NCBI GenBank assembly: GCA_001899005.1 | Contig: MKUW01000028.1 | Coordinates: 62,001-126,000 of the forward strand | Source of the DNA: Chloroflexi bacterium 44-23 | GTDB lineage: Bacteria > Chloroflexota > Anaerolineae > Anaerolineales > Anaerolineaceae | Length of the DNA: 64,000 bases | Reading direction: 5' to 3' | Part shown: positions 29,987 through 40,520 of the stretch, piece by piece | Numbering within the stretch: position 1 is the first letter of the stretch | Layout: the number at the start of each line of letters is the position of its first letter | Position numbers and translations under genes: made by a program | Notes under the pieces: generated by a model | What the model saw: only the letters and a program-made list of their open reading frames with translations | Told to the model about the DNA's origin: nothing | Database searches by the model: none

Positions 29987-32900
29987 CTACTTTATTATTA
30001 TCGGTAAAAATACTTTGATTATCTGCGCGATATTCAAGGTTACAGTTACTGTTGCACTGTTGCCGCCAGTTCCAACCGCGTAATAGGTAAACTGATCAAT
30101 TCCACTGAATCCATTTGTTGGTGTATAAGTGAAGGACCCATCACTTTGCAGAGATAAATCTCCATGAGACACGTTATCAACTAAGACAACCGTATCGGCA
30201 CCCACATCATTACTGCGAACTCCAGGTGTGCTGACGGTCAGGCTGCCATTCATTGGCACCAGATAGGAATCGGGATGTGCTACCGGTAAACCAGTACTTT
30301 CCTGAATGTTAAGGCTGATCGATGCGTCAGGGAGCAGACTCCAGACCTGGCCATCCCATGCTCTGAATCGAAAAACATCCGCACCTACATATCCGGAGTC
30401 TGGTGTATAACGTACCACATTCGTGATCGGATTGATAGCGCTCAAGGTTCCCTTTTGGGGAGAAACAGTAATATCAAAACTTAGCAAATCACCATCGACA
30501 TCAGTACCGGTCAGGGTTATATCAAGGTAAGAATTAGCTGACAGAGTATATGCTGTGGAAATTCCACGTGGGGCATCATTCACCGGTAAGACCGTGATCG
30601 TGACTGTGGCTGGGGCACTCCAATTGACGCCATCACGCACACGGAATACAAAGAAGTCTGTACCATAGTAATTGGTGTGAGGGGTATATATCATATTGGG
30701 GGCGGTACCCAGCAATGAGCCGTGGGAAGGCGGTGTATTAAAAGCATAGGTGAGCGGCTGTCCTTCAGGATCGGAGCCAGTCAATACAATTGGTAAAGAA
30801 CCATCTTCATCAACCTCAACATCCTGGGAATAAGCAATCGGAATTTGGTTAGTGGCAGCCACTGTGATCGAGACTGTGGCCTCTGCGCTGAATAAATTAC
30901 CATCAAACGCACGATAGGTAAAACTATCTGCACCATTATAGTCTGCTGCTGGTGTGTAAGTCAGGTTAGGCGAATCCCCGGATAGATTACCATGTTGGGG
31001 CTGGCCTACTACAGAAAAAGTGAGCGGATCGTTTTCGATATCTGATCCTGTCAGCGTAATTGCCACGGACTGATTTACGTTTGTAGATTTCGTCTGCGAA
31101 TTGGCAACCGGTGCATCATTCACCGGGTTAATCGTAATCGTTATGGTGGCAATATTGCTATCAATCTGACCGTCATTCACTTTAAATGTAAACGAATCGG
31201 GACCAAAGTAATTGGCTTCCGGATGAAATATTAGGTTTGGTTCTGTGCCCGTCAGGCTACCGTGCTGAGGTTCTGCTAGAACTGTATAGGTGAGCGGCTG
31301 AGATTCCGGGTCACTGCCACTTAATGTGATAGCCAGGTCGATATCTTCATCAGTGCTTAGCGATTGATTATAGGCTTGTGGTGGTGCATTACCGAAATTT
31401 ATATTAATTGTCACTGTCGCAGGCAGACTTGTCGCCTGTCCATCCGAGGCCGTGTAAGTGAAACTATCCGATCCTGTATAGCTATCAAGGGGCGTATAGG
31501 TAAGATTTGGTAAAGTACCACTTAAGGCACCATGAGAAGGTCCGCCCGTGACCGAAAATGTTAATTCCGATGTTTCTATGTCTGAGCCTGTCAGCGTTAC
31601 ACTCACCGGAGTATTGACGCCGGTATTGATAATTTTATCATCCGCCACCGGGACATCATTGACGGCAGAAATATTTATTGTTATTGTGGCGATATTGCTA
31701 TCCAGTTGGGTATCATTCGCTTTGAAAGTAAAGCTGTCGCTTCCAAAGTAGTTGCTATGAGGTGTATAAGTCAGGTTGGGGGCAGTACCATCAAGGGAGC
31801 CATGCGTGGGTGGCGTAACAATACTGTAATTCAGTGTGTCGTTCTCAACATCGCTGGCATGCAGAACTCCGTTGTATGTTGTATCTTCAATTACTGACCA
31901 GGTCTCACTTTGTGCAACCGGCGCATCATTGATGGGATTAATAGTCACTGAGACGGTTGCAATAGCTGAGGCTGAACTGCCGTCCAGGGCTTGATAAGTG
32001 AAGCTATCTGTGCCAAGGTAATCTAAATTGGGTGTATAGGTTAAATTAGGAGCAGTGCCCGTTAGTGTACCATGCTGAGGGTCACTGGTTGCGTAGGTCA
32101 ATGTGGAAGCTGGATTGCCCTGAGCCAACAGAGTCGCGGAAGCAGGGGTGTCTTCGTTGGTTGTAATACTGAAATCATTAACCAGTGGTTTATTGAAGGC
32201 TGTTGAAGTGACCCATAAGGGCAGGCTTGAATTGGAAAGAATAAATTCTGATTCCAGCAACAAACCGTTATGGCCATTACCTGAATCGTCAGTTAAAACG
32301 CTGCCGCTGCCATTCGACATTTTATAATAGGCTTGTAAACCTGCCTCATTACCGTTTAATTCACTGAAGAGCGACGCTCGAATATCATTCTGAGTAAGTG
32401 CAGTATTATAGATGCGCAGTTCATCTATTTCTCCATTAAATGACCAATTCTCAACGCTGCTTTTAATAACAGCCCCAATATGCATGCGCGGTTGTGCAGG
32501 AGGTTGTGCAATAGTGCCACTGGCAACTGAACCGACTAATGTACCGTTTTTGTAAACACTCAGCACCCCACCGGTATGTACCCAGGCTACATGCACCCAT
32601 TCTCCCGGGGTGTATGGTATTCGAACGATATCATAATTGCCATCGTAAATCCAGGCAAACAAACCTTGTTGACCATTATAAGTACCATGGGATAACCCCC
32701 ACCAGCGCGGACGATCACCAAAAATTGAATCACAGGAGGCTACATCATTATGTGTACAAAATCCAGTACCCTCCGGCTTGAGCCATAAACTGAAGCTCAT
32801 TGTGTTTCGCCAATCAGCCCCAGCCATGACATCTTCTGTTAGCCCCAGATCAACATAATCATTGATCCCATCAAAATATAACGCATAACCGGCTGCGTCA

Positions 32901-33055
32901 GCACGGACGCTTGCTTGTGGGATGGCAAGCACAATAATACTGGTGAAAATAACCAGCAGATTAAGACAAAAAGAAACGATCGGGTTTAATTTGTTTCGAA
33001 CCACTTTCCCTCCCAACTCTTTAATGGGTGTGTTGGATTTCGAAACAACTTGCAA
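29987..33055 (-). CDS. Secreted LamG + about eight tandem-95 repeats protein, C-terminal FLPIIIK
   Basis: Signal peptide; LamG paralogous to neighbour; repeats beginning VNDAPVA.., YTP.NYFG.DSFTF; terminal FLPIIIK. Confidence 0.9.
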   Translation of the reverse strand: MQVVSKSNTPIKELGGKVVRNKLNPIVSFCLNLLVIFTSIIVLAIPQASVRADAAGYALYFDGINDYVDLGLTEDVMAGADWRNTMSFSLWLKPEGTGFCTHNDVASCDSIFGDRPRWWGLSHGTYNGQQGLFAWIYDGNYDIVRIPYTPGEWVHVAWVHTGGVLSVYKNGTLVGSVASGTIAQPPAQPRMHIGAVIKSSVENWSFNGEIDELRIYNTALTQNDIRASLFSELNGNEAGLQAYYKMSNGSGSVLTDDSGNGHNGLLLESEFILSNSSLPLWVTSTAFNKPLVNDFSITTNEDTPASATLLAQGNPASTLTYATSDPQHGTLTGTAPNLTYTPNLDYLGTDSFTYQALDGSSASAIATVSVTINPINDAPVAQSETWSVIEDTTYNGVLHASDVENDTLNYSIVTPPTHGSLDGTAPNLTYTPHSNYFGSDSFTFKANDTQLDSNIATITINISAVNDVPVADDKIINTGVNTPVSVTLTGSDIETSELTFSVTGGPSHGALSGTLPNLTYTPLDSYTGSDSFTYTASDGQATSLPATVTININFGNAPPQAYNQSLSTDEDIDLAITLSGSDPESQPLTYTVLAEPQHGSLTGTEPNLIFHPEANYFGPDSFTFKVNDGQIDSNIATITITINPVNDAPVANSQTKSTNVNQSVAITLTGSDIENDPLTFSVVGQPQHGNLSGDSPNLTYTPAADYNGADSFTYRAFDGNLFSAEATVSITVAATNQIPIAYSQDVEVDEDGSLPIVLTGSDPEGQPLTYAFNTPPSHGSLLGTAPNMIYTPHTNYYGTDFFVFRVRDGVNWSAPATVTITVLPVNDAPRGISTAYTLSANSYLDITLTGTDVDGDLLSFDITVSPQKGTLSAINPITNVVRYTPDSGYVGADVFRFRAWDGQVWSLLPDASISLNIQESTGLPVAHPDSYLVPMNGSLTVSTPGVRSNDVGADTVVLVDNVSHGDLSLQSDGSFTYTPTNGFSGIDQFTYYAVGTGGNSATVTVTLNIAQIIKVFLPIIIK

Positions 33056-33164
33056 TAATTACAATAAAGGCTTTAATAAAAAACAGTTGTTCCTGAATAT
33101 ACCCTACTCCAATTATACAGATATAAGATCATTTTTATAGTGATTTTAGAGTTTGTACAAGCTC

Positions 33165-33194
33165 AAAAAAAAACCTCACCGCAAGGGTGAGGTT
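33165..33194 (-). terminator. Rho-independent terminator after the cspA-like gene
   Basis: AACCTCACC-GCAA-GGGTGAGGTT stem; on minus strand followed by a T run. Confidence 0.88.
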
Positions 33195-33217
33195 AATGAT
33201 CGTGCTTTCCTGGAGTA

Positions 33218-33427
33218 TTAGAGGACTGTGACCTCAGAGGCCTGTGGTCCTTTTTGGCCTTGCTCGATAACGAACTCAACCTTTTGACCTTCTTCTAATG
33301 TTCGGAAACCATTTCCTTGAATTGCGGAAAAATGAACAAACACATCCGCACCATCTTCACGGGCCAAAAAGCCATAGCCTTTTGTTCCATTAAACCATTT
33401 TACTGTACCTACAACACGTTCTGACAT
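33218..33427 (-). CDS. cspA: Cold shock protein
   Basis: [31 protein letters not shown] motifs. Confidence 0.97.
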   Translation of the reverse strand: MSERVVGTVKWFNGTKGYGFLAREDGADVFVHFSAIQGNGFRTLEEGQKVEFVIEQGQKGPQASEVTVL

Positions 33428-33484
33428 TTTATTAACTTCCTTTATATTGAATAAAAATTTGATAATTGTGAAAACAGCGTTATT

Positions 33485-33883
33485 TTAGTAGCGCTGCGAA
33501 CCACCATCTCTTGAACCACGGCTTCCACCACGGTTTCCACCTCTGTCACTACCCCGGTCACCACCGCCACCGCGGCGCCCACCATATCCCCCACCGTCAT
33601 CCCGGCGTTGGCCGCCAAATCCACCGCGATTGTCTTCGCGAGGGCGGGCAATTGATACGCGTAATTCTCGATCTCCTAAAGTTTTGCCATTTAATAAACT
33701 AATGGCTTTCTCTGCATCAGCCTGGGTGCTCATTTGGACGAAAGCGAACCCCTTTGAACGCCCTGTTTCGCGATCTTTGATCACATCCACAGAGGTTACC
33801 GTACCCGCATTGGCGAACAGAGTCGTTAATTCTTCTTCTGTCGTCGCGTATGATAAATTACCCACATACAATTTACTTTCCAT
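33485..33883 (-). CDS. RRM RNA-binding protein with Gly/Arg-rich tail
   Basis: KLYVGNLSYATTEEEL RNP2, KGFAFVQM RNP1; tail rich in RGG/GGGYGGRRGGGG; internal ATG 33883 used. Confidence 0.95.
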   Translation of the reverse strand: MESKLYVGNLSYATTEEELTTLFANAGTVTSVDVIKDRETGRSKGFAFVQMSTQADAEKAISLLNGKTLGDRELRVSIARPREDNRGGFGGQRRDDGGGYGGRRGGGGDRGSDRGGNRGGSRGSRDGGSQRY

Positions 33884-34142
33884 TTTCTTCTTTTTATCCT
33901 GACATCCCGGGTCTTCCCGGCTTAAAATAAATTTGCCGCTGTCCATTAGGCTACGCGGCAATTGCTCACTTGCCCTAATAATAGGCTTATTGAGTATAAC
34001 ACAATTTTATTGAATTAAGTCAATAAATATGGGTTAATTTTTTAAAACCTTTAAAAATTTTTTGTTAATTGTTCTTTATCCAATAGATGACAAAAAAAAG
34101 AACGTAAACTTCTCATTTACAGGTTTATGATCTCAAATACAC

Positions 34143-34454
34143 TCACTTAATCTTTACTGCCATGAAAGCCAAACGAGTCTCAGCATCAATCCCCCGTTTT
34201 GCGCCGTCTGGAGTAATGATAATTGAACCAGCAGTAAGATCAAATTTTTCTTCATTTACAGTCATTACCCCGCTGCCTTCCAGGATGTAGTAGATTCCTT
34301 TTGCCTCCGGGTGAAACGGTATTTTTTGTCCGGCTTCGATCCCGCCTAAAATTACTGTATATTTATCCGTATCCTCCAGAAAAACTGGTTGTGCCCCCCT
34401 AGGTGGAAAAATAACTTTATCCTGCCAATTCTGAAAAAAAAGCGCTTCTGTCAT
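34143..34454 (-). CDS. Cupin domain protein
   Basis: GQKIPFHPEAKGIYYILEGSGVMTVNEEKFDLTAGSIIITP cupin motifs. Confidence 0.88.
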   Translation of the reverse strand: MTEALFFQNWQDKVIFPPRGAQPVFLEDTDKYTVILGGIEAGQKIPFHPEAKGIYYILEGSGVMTVNEEKFDLTAGSIIITPDGAKRGIDAETRLAFMAVKIK

Positions 34455-34515
34455 TAGAAAACCTTTCTGAGCGAAATACACATATTGGTCACTCTTAAAC
34501 ACAAGTCCATTATAA

Positions 34516-36267
34516 TCAGATAACTTCTGTTTTCAACTGGCGCTGTACATGGACTAAGCGCTGATATAGACCGCCACTTTGAATCAACTCATTATGACTA
34601 CCGATTTCAGCGATTCGGTTTTCATCCAAAACGACGATTTGATCAGCATTATAAATTGTCGAGAGACGATGTGCAATTAAGATTGTTGTCCTGCCAACCA
34701 TCAGCCGTTCTAAAGCTTCTTGAATTAATAATTCGGTCTCAGTATCAACCGCTGATGTAGCTTCATCCAGTATCAGGATCGGAGAATCCCGTAACAAAGC
34801 ACGCGCAATCGAAATACGTTGTTTCTGGCCTCCCGATAGTTTCACACCACGTTCGCCAATCATGGTTTCGTAACCCTCCGGTAATTGGCTAATAAAATCG
34901 TGTGCATTGGCTGCTTTTGCTGCCTCTATTACCTGGCTTTGAGTGGCATCAGGATTGCCAAATAAGATATTCTCGTGCACTGTGCCATAGAAAAGGAAGA
35001 CGTCCTGCAAAACGATGCTGATCTGTTTTCTTAGGCTCTCTAACTGTATCTTGCGAATATCAACTCCATCCAGCTTAATGCTGCCTGAGCAGACATCATA
35101 AAAACGCGGAATTAAGCTGGCCATGGTTGATTTTCCCACACCGGTTGGGCCAACTAGAGCTACAACGCTTTGAGAAGGTATCTCCAGGTTAATATCCTCA
35201 AGAACTTTTTCACCCGGCTGATAATAAAAATCTACATTTTCGAATGTCAACCGTCCTGCACTGCGGCCTGTAATACTTTGTGCATCGCCAAGCAATTGCA
35301 ATTCAGGTTCCTGGCCTAATAAATCACTTACCCGATCAGCCCCTGCCAGAGCATTTTGGATGGCTTCCCAGGCATTGCTTAGGTTTCGAACCGGCTGATA
35401 GAAAAGGTCAAGATAAAGGAAGAAAGCAACCAGGTCGGCAATTGGCAAGCCACCCTGCACAACCAAACGTCCCCCAAAATAAATTATGATCAAAATCCCC
35501 AATGAGGATGTAAATTCAACAAAAGGTGAAAAGGTAGCCATCAAGCGCAACGCGCTCAGGTTGGAATTTTTATAATCTTCTACTTTTCTTCCAACGACAC
35601 TGGATGACCGGTGTTCCTGAGTAAACGCTTTAATTTCACGAATACCGGAAATATTGTCGTTCAATACTGCATTTAATTCTCCAAGTTGTTTTTGGCGGAA
35701 GACAAATGCCGGACGCACCTTTTTCGCATAAATCCGTAATGAAAAGATAACGAGCGGAATTGGGATCATGGAAAGAAGTGTCAATTTCCAGTTTAAATTC
35801 ATTAATACAATGGTCACTCCTACAAATGTCAACACATTAACAAAAACATCGGGAACTGCGTGGGCAATTAATTGTTCAAATAGGTCAGTATCATTGACAA
35901 CTCGAGACATCATCTGGCCGGTCTGTTTATCTTCGTAATAGCGCAGATTAAGTCGTTGTAAATGGTTATAGACATGCTTGCGCATGTCAGCCACAACTCC
36001 CCAACCAGCAATGTGCGCCATATATGATCGCACAAATTGAAGGCCTGCCTTTAAAACATAAAGGCCCAATACAATTAATGCCAATTGGCCAATTTTTTCA
36101 AATGTTTCACTGGAGAGATTCCCAGAGGTCACTGTATTAATCAGTGTGCGAATAATCCAGGGAACAATCAATTGCACCCCAACCAATAAAAGCATTGAAA
36201 TTACGGTAAGGATTAATGAACGAACGTATTTTTTCGCAAATTTGAGCACAAAACCAAGTGGTTTCAT
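34516..36267 (-). CDS. ABC transporter, fused permease/ATP-binding (MsbA/MdlB-like)
   Basis: GPTGVGKST, LSGGQKQRISIARALL, LDEATSAVD; N-terminal six-TM domain; internal ATG 36267 used. Confidence 0.93.
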   Translation of the reverse strand: MKPLGFVLKFAKKYVRSLILTVISMLLLVGVQLIVPWIIRTLINTVTSGNLSSETFEKIGQLALIVLGLYVLKAGLQFVRSYMAHIAGWGVVADMRKHVYNHLQRLNLRYYEDKQTGQMMSRVVNDTDLFEQLIAHAVPDVFVNVLTFVGVTIVLMNLNWKLTLLSMIPIPLVIFSLRIYAKKVRPAFVFRQKQLGELNAVLNDNISGIREIKAFTQEHRSSSVVGRKVEDYKNSNLSALRLMATFSPFVEFTSSLGILIIIYFGGRLVVQGGLPIADLVAFFLYLDLFYQPVRNLSNAWEAIQNALAGADRVSDLLGQEPELQLLGDAQSITGRSAGRLTFENVDFYYQPGEKVLEDINLEIPSQSVVALVGPTGVGKSTMASLIPRFYDVCSGSIKLDGVDIRKIQLESLRKQISIVLQDVFLFYGTVHENILFGNPDATQSQVIEAAKAANAHDFISQLPEGYETMIGERGVKLSGGQKQRISIARALLRDSPILILDEATSAVDTETELLIQEALERLMVGRTTILIAHRLSTIYNADQIVVLDENRIAEIGSHNELIQSGGLYQRLVHVQRQLKTEVI

Positions 36268-36445
36268 TAATCTTCCTTGATTACACAACAGTAGAGCAGA
36301 CTGATTATACTCCCTGTGATTAAGCAGGTGTATACTCACCGATATTGGATTCTTAAGCCATTGATTTATGATAACAACCCATTTCAAATTGATAATCTGG
36401 TATCATTGAGCAATTCTTTTTCCAGAACTGACTTAGGTCTACCCA

Positions 36446-37339
36446 ATGAAAAAAAACTTACTTTATGTAATTCTTGCATATGGCATCTGGGGTTTCTTCC
36501 CAATATATTTTAAATTGTTGCACGCAGCACCCGCAGCTCAGATCCTGGCGCATAGGATTATTTGGTCATTTGTCTTATTGACAATAATCCTCATTTTTCG
36601 TAAACGTACCAAATCTCTTATCAAGTCATTGACACCAAAAATTGTGCTCTTGTATTTCAGCGCAGGCGTGGTACTAGCGCTCAATTGGTATACATACGTA
36701 TGGGGTATTAACGCTGGATATGTCATTGAAGCCAGCTTAGGGTACTTTATCAATCCGCTCGTTAGTGTGCTTCTGGGAGTAGTGGTGTTGAAAGAACGGT
36801 TACGGCCACTGCAATGGCTGCCAATAGCGATCGCGGCCATCGGTGTAACCTACTTAACCATTGAACACGGCTCTCCACCCTGGATCGCGCTGGTGTTAGC
36901 CGTTTCTTTTGGAACGTATGGATTATTAAAGAAAATTGCGCCACTGCCCTCCATAGAGGGTTTGTCATTGGAAACTGCCGGCGTTTTTATCCCGGCTTTG
37001 ATTTTCATTCTTTTTAGTGAATTTCAAGGAAGCGGTGCATTCGGGCATGTTAATGCACTCACTACAATTTTATTGGCATTTTCCGGGCTTGTGACTATCA
37101 TTCCGCTAATTTTCTTCGCGATAGGAGTACCCAAAGTTCGGTTGACCACAACCGGTTTGCTCCAATATGTCACGCCAACCATCCAGTTTTCGATTGGCGT
37201 CTTCTTATACAACGAACCTTTTTCTTACCGTCAATTAATCGGTTTTGCAATTGTGTGGTTGGCACTGATCATTTTCAGCCTGGAAAGTTATAAAGCCTTT
37301 CGGTATTTGTCAAAATCACCATCATCCGCCATCCTTTAA
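36446..37339 (+). CDS. rarD: EamA family transporter RarD
   Basis: YGIWGFFPIYFKLL, HRIIWSFV, ALNWYTYVWGINAGYVIEASLGYFINPL typical RarD. Confidence 0.93.
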   Translation: MKKNLLYVILAYGIWGFFPIYFKLLHAAPAAQILAHRIIWSFVLLTIILIFRKRTKSLIKSLTPKIVLLYFSAGVVLALNWYTYVWGINAGYVIEASLGYFINPLVSVLLGVVVLKERLRPLQWLPIAIAAIGVTYLTIEHGSPPWIALVLAVSFGTYGLLKKIAPLPSIEGLSLETAGVFIPALIFILFSEFQGSGAFGHVNALTTILLAFSGLVTIIPLIFFAIGVPKVRLTTTGLLQYVTPTIQFSIGVFLYNEPFSYRQLIGFAIVWLALIIFSLESYKAFRYLSKSPSSAIL

Positions 37340-37566
37340 TCGCGGAAATATGTTATTTCAATATGGAATCACCACTCAGGCGATTAGAAAAGATTCTCAA
37401 GCCATTCATAGGCCAGAGAAATCAAGTATTTCTATTTTGTTACTTAATTTTGAACCGATGACACCTGATCGATCACTTTTATTGCGAGCAAGGTGTGTAA
37501 CGCCCGACGGCGCAACCCAATCCTGTCGAGAAAGATTGCTTTGCTGCGCTACTTCTCATAACATAA

Positions 37567-37745
37567 AGTAGTGATAGTTTGGTCGGTTACGAACTAACTT
37601 GAGAAATATCATTGTAAAAGGCTTTCCTTCCGAGGGGTATGATGATTCTTCCACGTAAGATCTCGTGTAAGGGCGAAGCATCCGGGAAACCATTCCATCC
37701 TCTAAAAACATACCCATCGCGGATGCTTCGCCCACCAGCCGACTA
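37567..37745 (-). repeat. ~175-bp repeat, inverted copy of 51064-51237
   Basis: Reverse complement reads TAGTCGGCTGGTGGGCGAAGCATCCGCGATGGGTATG...GGTTTCCCGGATGCTTCGCCCTTAC..., matching 51064 onward; internal GGGCGAAGCATCCG inverted repeat. Confidence 0.82.
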
Positions 37746-37927
37746 CTCATACCCTAAAGATGCGGTGCATTCGGAACGGTCTCTCCGTCTTGTCTTGCCC
37801 GCATTGTGCAATGGGGTTTCATCCTCGAATACCACCATTCACCCACAGATCATTTTGAGTGACGCGCAACGGCGTTACCAACTTATCCAACCCGGAATTG
37901 ACAATGTCTGCGAGTGATGACTTTTTA

Positions 37928-40072
37928 TCAAGGCAGATAGAATCGATAGGCACCACTCGTGCTGGTCCCCAGATAAACCCTCGAACTGTCATTACCGTCA
38001 AAATGGACTATACGAACTTCCCTACCAAGCAAATCTGAGGATCCGCTCGACCAGCTTGCACCATTATTGCTTGAGAAATAATAGCCCGAGGGTGTGCCGG
38101 CGACCAAAACGCCACTCCGGTTAGGATGGGCTGCAATTGTTTTAACAACAATTCCACTCAACCCCAATAAAGACCAACTTCCAGTACCAATGCGTGTAAA
38201 TACTCCCTGATCAGTTGCCGCATAGATCTGGTCGGGGTTTGCATTTGAGATTGATAGAGAGTTGCAGCTGCCAAAGGCAACGTTCTGTGAGGTCCAGGTG
38301 TTGCCACTATTGTTACTGGTATAGACCAAGTTAATTTCGTTTGTCGCTGCATATACAATATTGGCATTGATCGGATCAATCGCCAGTTTTTTAACAATTT
38401 TTCCACTTAAACCAGCATTAGTCCAGCTGCTAGCATGATTAATGGATCGTAAAACTCCACCTCCTTCAGTGGCAAGATAGGCTATATCAAAATTGGATGG
38501 GGCAAAAACCAGCTGGTTGAGCTGCTTGTAAGATGTGGCTTTTGAATCAAGCACAAATCCATCGTCCAGACCGGCAAGAGTCAGTTCTTCTTTTTGAGCA
38601 TCGTCCAGCAATAAGGAGGAAAACGCCGTTGAACCAATGGCTGCGGTTGGAACGCCAGTATTATTTGTGCTCCAAACACAGTTAGGAAGTGTGCAGCGAA
38701 ACAAACCGGCATTATTGGTTAAAACGAATGCCAGGTTGGGATTGGCAGGATCAGATACCAATCCCATGGTTGCTTTTGAGCCCAGTCCGCTATTAATTGG
38801 CGACCAGGTTACTCCGCGATTCAGAGAGATTGAAACACCATTACTGGTGGTCGAAGCCACTAACATTTGTGCATTTCCCGGAATTGTAATCAATCCGGAC
38901 ACGTTGGTAGAGAATAGCCCCTGACTCTTTCGCAACCAGGTGCCGCCGCTATCAACGCTACGGTAGATACCATCGGTAAAAGTGCCTGCAAATACCTGGT
39001 TATGTTGTGATTGATTAACCATAACTGAGTAAATCGATTCGCTTCCCAAACCAACTAACGACCATGAACCGGTTGCGTTACTGGTTTTATAAATTCCACC
39101 TTTGAAATTGTTTGTATCAAAATTAGCCAGGTAGAGAATGTTTGGATTAACTTTGTCGAGATCCATATCATAAACTTTGACATTTAATGGTGAATTGCTC
39201 CAACTGGCAGCATTATTGGTTGACTTATAAGTGCCATCGCGGTGCCAGGTACCCATGTACAAGGCATCACTTGTACTTCCGGCGGGATTTATGGATAAAC
39301 CGCGAACTGAGATGATATCGGTCTTGATCCCAGAATTTGAAGGCGACCAGTTGTTACCGCCATCCACACTTTTATAGACGCCAGCCTCATGCATCCCGGC
39401 AAAAACAATGTTGTGATTCTTGGGATTAACCACCAAATCATAGGCCCAATCTTGAATCGATTCCCCTAAACGGGAAACATTTTGCAAAACAGGGCTCCAA
39501 TTGATACCTTCATTAGTGCTGCGATAAACGATCCCTTTCCAGGGAGGTTGTCCGCTTGTATTTTCTCCACGTGTGCCAATAAAGATAATATCGGCGTTTT
39601 GTGAGTCGATCGTTATTGTATAAACAATTGCATCCTTTTGTATGCCACTGCTGGATTGAAACCAGCTTTCCCCTCCATTCGTCGTCTTATAGATCTTATC
39701 GCGGTAAGTACCTGCATAGAGAATATTGCCATTATAAGGATCAATCGCCATCGAATTGATGTACAAGTTATTCAATCCGTTGTTTTTCGCCCGCCAGGTT
39801 TCTCCACCATCCTCACTCTTAAATACACCAGCGCCCCATGAGCCAGCATAAATAATATTGGCATTAGCAGGGTGAATGGCTTGACTGACGATCGGTCCAC
39901 CTTCCGGACCCACCCAAGGGGAAGAAGTATCCTGCTCAGTTTTCATGATCAGTGGCAAATAACTCAGAAATGGCGGCGTGGAATCTTGCGCATAAACTTC
40001 AGGAACTGTCATAAAGAAAACAATAGCGACAAGAATGTTCAAGGTTACTTTTTTCATCATATGGCTTTTCAA
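37928..40072 (-). CDS. Secreted BNR/sortilin-like beta-propeller repeat protein
   Basis: Signal peptide; many SxDxGxTW repeats (SEDGGETW, STNEGINW, SVDGGNNW); ends ...YRFYLP. Confidence 0.9.
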   Translation of the reverse strand: MKSHMMKKVTLNILVAIVFFMTVPEVYAQDSTPPFLSYLPLIMKTEQDTSSPWVGPEGGPIVSQAIHPANANIIYAGSWGAGVFKSEDGGETWRAKNNGLNNLYINSMAIDPYNGNILYAGTYRDKIYKTTNGGESWFQSSSGIQKDAIVYTITIDSQNADIIFIGTRGENTSGQPPWKGIVYRSTNEGINWSPVLQNVSRLGESIQDWAYDLVVNPKNHNIVFAGMHEAGVYKSVDGGNNWSPSNSGIKTDIISVRGLSINPAGSTSDALYMGTWHRDGTYKSTNNAASWSNSPLNVKVYDMDLDKVNPNILYLANFDTNNFKGGIYKTSNATGSWSLVGLGSESIYSVMVNQSQHNQVFAGTFTDGIYRSVDSGGTWLRKSQGLFSTNVSGLITIPGNAQMLVASTTSNGVSISLNRGVTWSPINSGLGSKATMGLVSDPANPNLAFVLTNNAGLFRCTLPNCVWSTNNTGVPTAAIGSTAFSSLLLDDAQKEELTLAGLDDGFVLDSKATSYKQLNQLVFAPSNFDIAYLATEGGGVLRSINHASSWTNAGLSGKIVKKLAIDPINANIVYAATNEINLVYTSNNSGNTWTSQNVAFGSCNSLSISNANPDQIYAATDQGVFTRIGTGSWSLLGLSGIVVKTIAAHPNRSGVLVAGTPSGYYFSSNNGASWSSGSSDLLGREVRIVHFDGNDSSRVYLGTSTSGAYRFYLP

Positions 40073-40520
40073 CCACCTTTCTCATTTTGAAAAAGAGCCA
40101 GCATTGGTTGAAACAGGATGCAACATCCATGCCTTCACAGTAAAAATGTCCCATTTTATCTGATAAATAAAAAGTCTTTACTCAATCATGTGAACAGGTA
40201 ATGACCCACATTCAAATTAGGGTAATTTTAATATTTTACTGACGACCTTGGAATAAACTTCTTATCAAGATTCTTAATCAGAAAAGCTCATTTATTGCAT
40301 GAATCAGAATGAATATATTCAGTATCATCGAGTATAGGATTCCTCAGGTTCCCTCCTGCCCGGCATGATCAAAAAAAGCTACTCTCATTTGCAAGATGTG
40401 ATCAAGCGTATTAATGTTTGTGAAATGATTTTACAATAGGACAGTTAAGAAAAACCATTGTCTTCATTTTATCCAATTTATGATATTATCCTTCTGATCC
40501 TATTTACTTAAGGTTTGTGA

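Noticed and set aside
30000-32200. Regularly recurring nucleotide blocks resembling a repeat array
   Set aside because: They are the codons of tandem-95 protein domains inside one ORF; spacing ~270-290 bp and degenerate, so not CRISPR
33442-33651. 69-aa Ala/Val-rich ORF overlapping the RRM gene
   Set aside because: Out-of-frame shadow of the Gly/Arg-rich tail coding sequence
37330-37925. Short ORFs (73, 64, 92, 60 aa) between rarD and the BNR gene
   Set aside because: Overlap the inverted repeat element, no domains; likely non-coding
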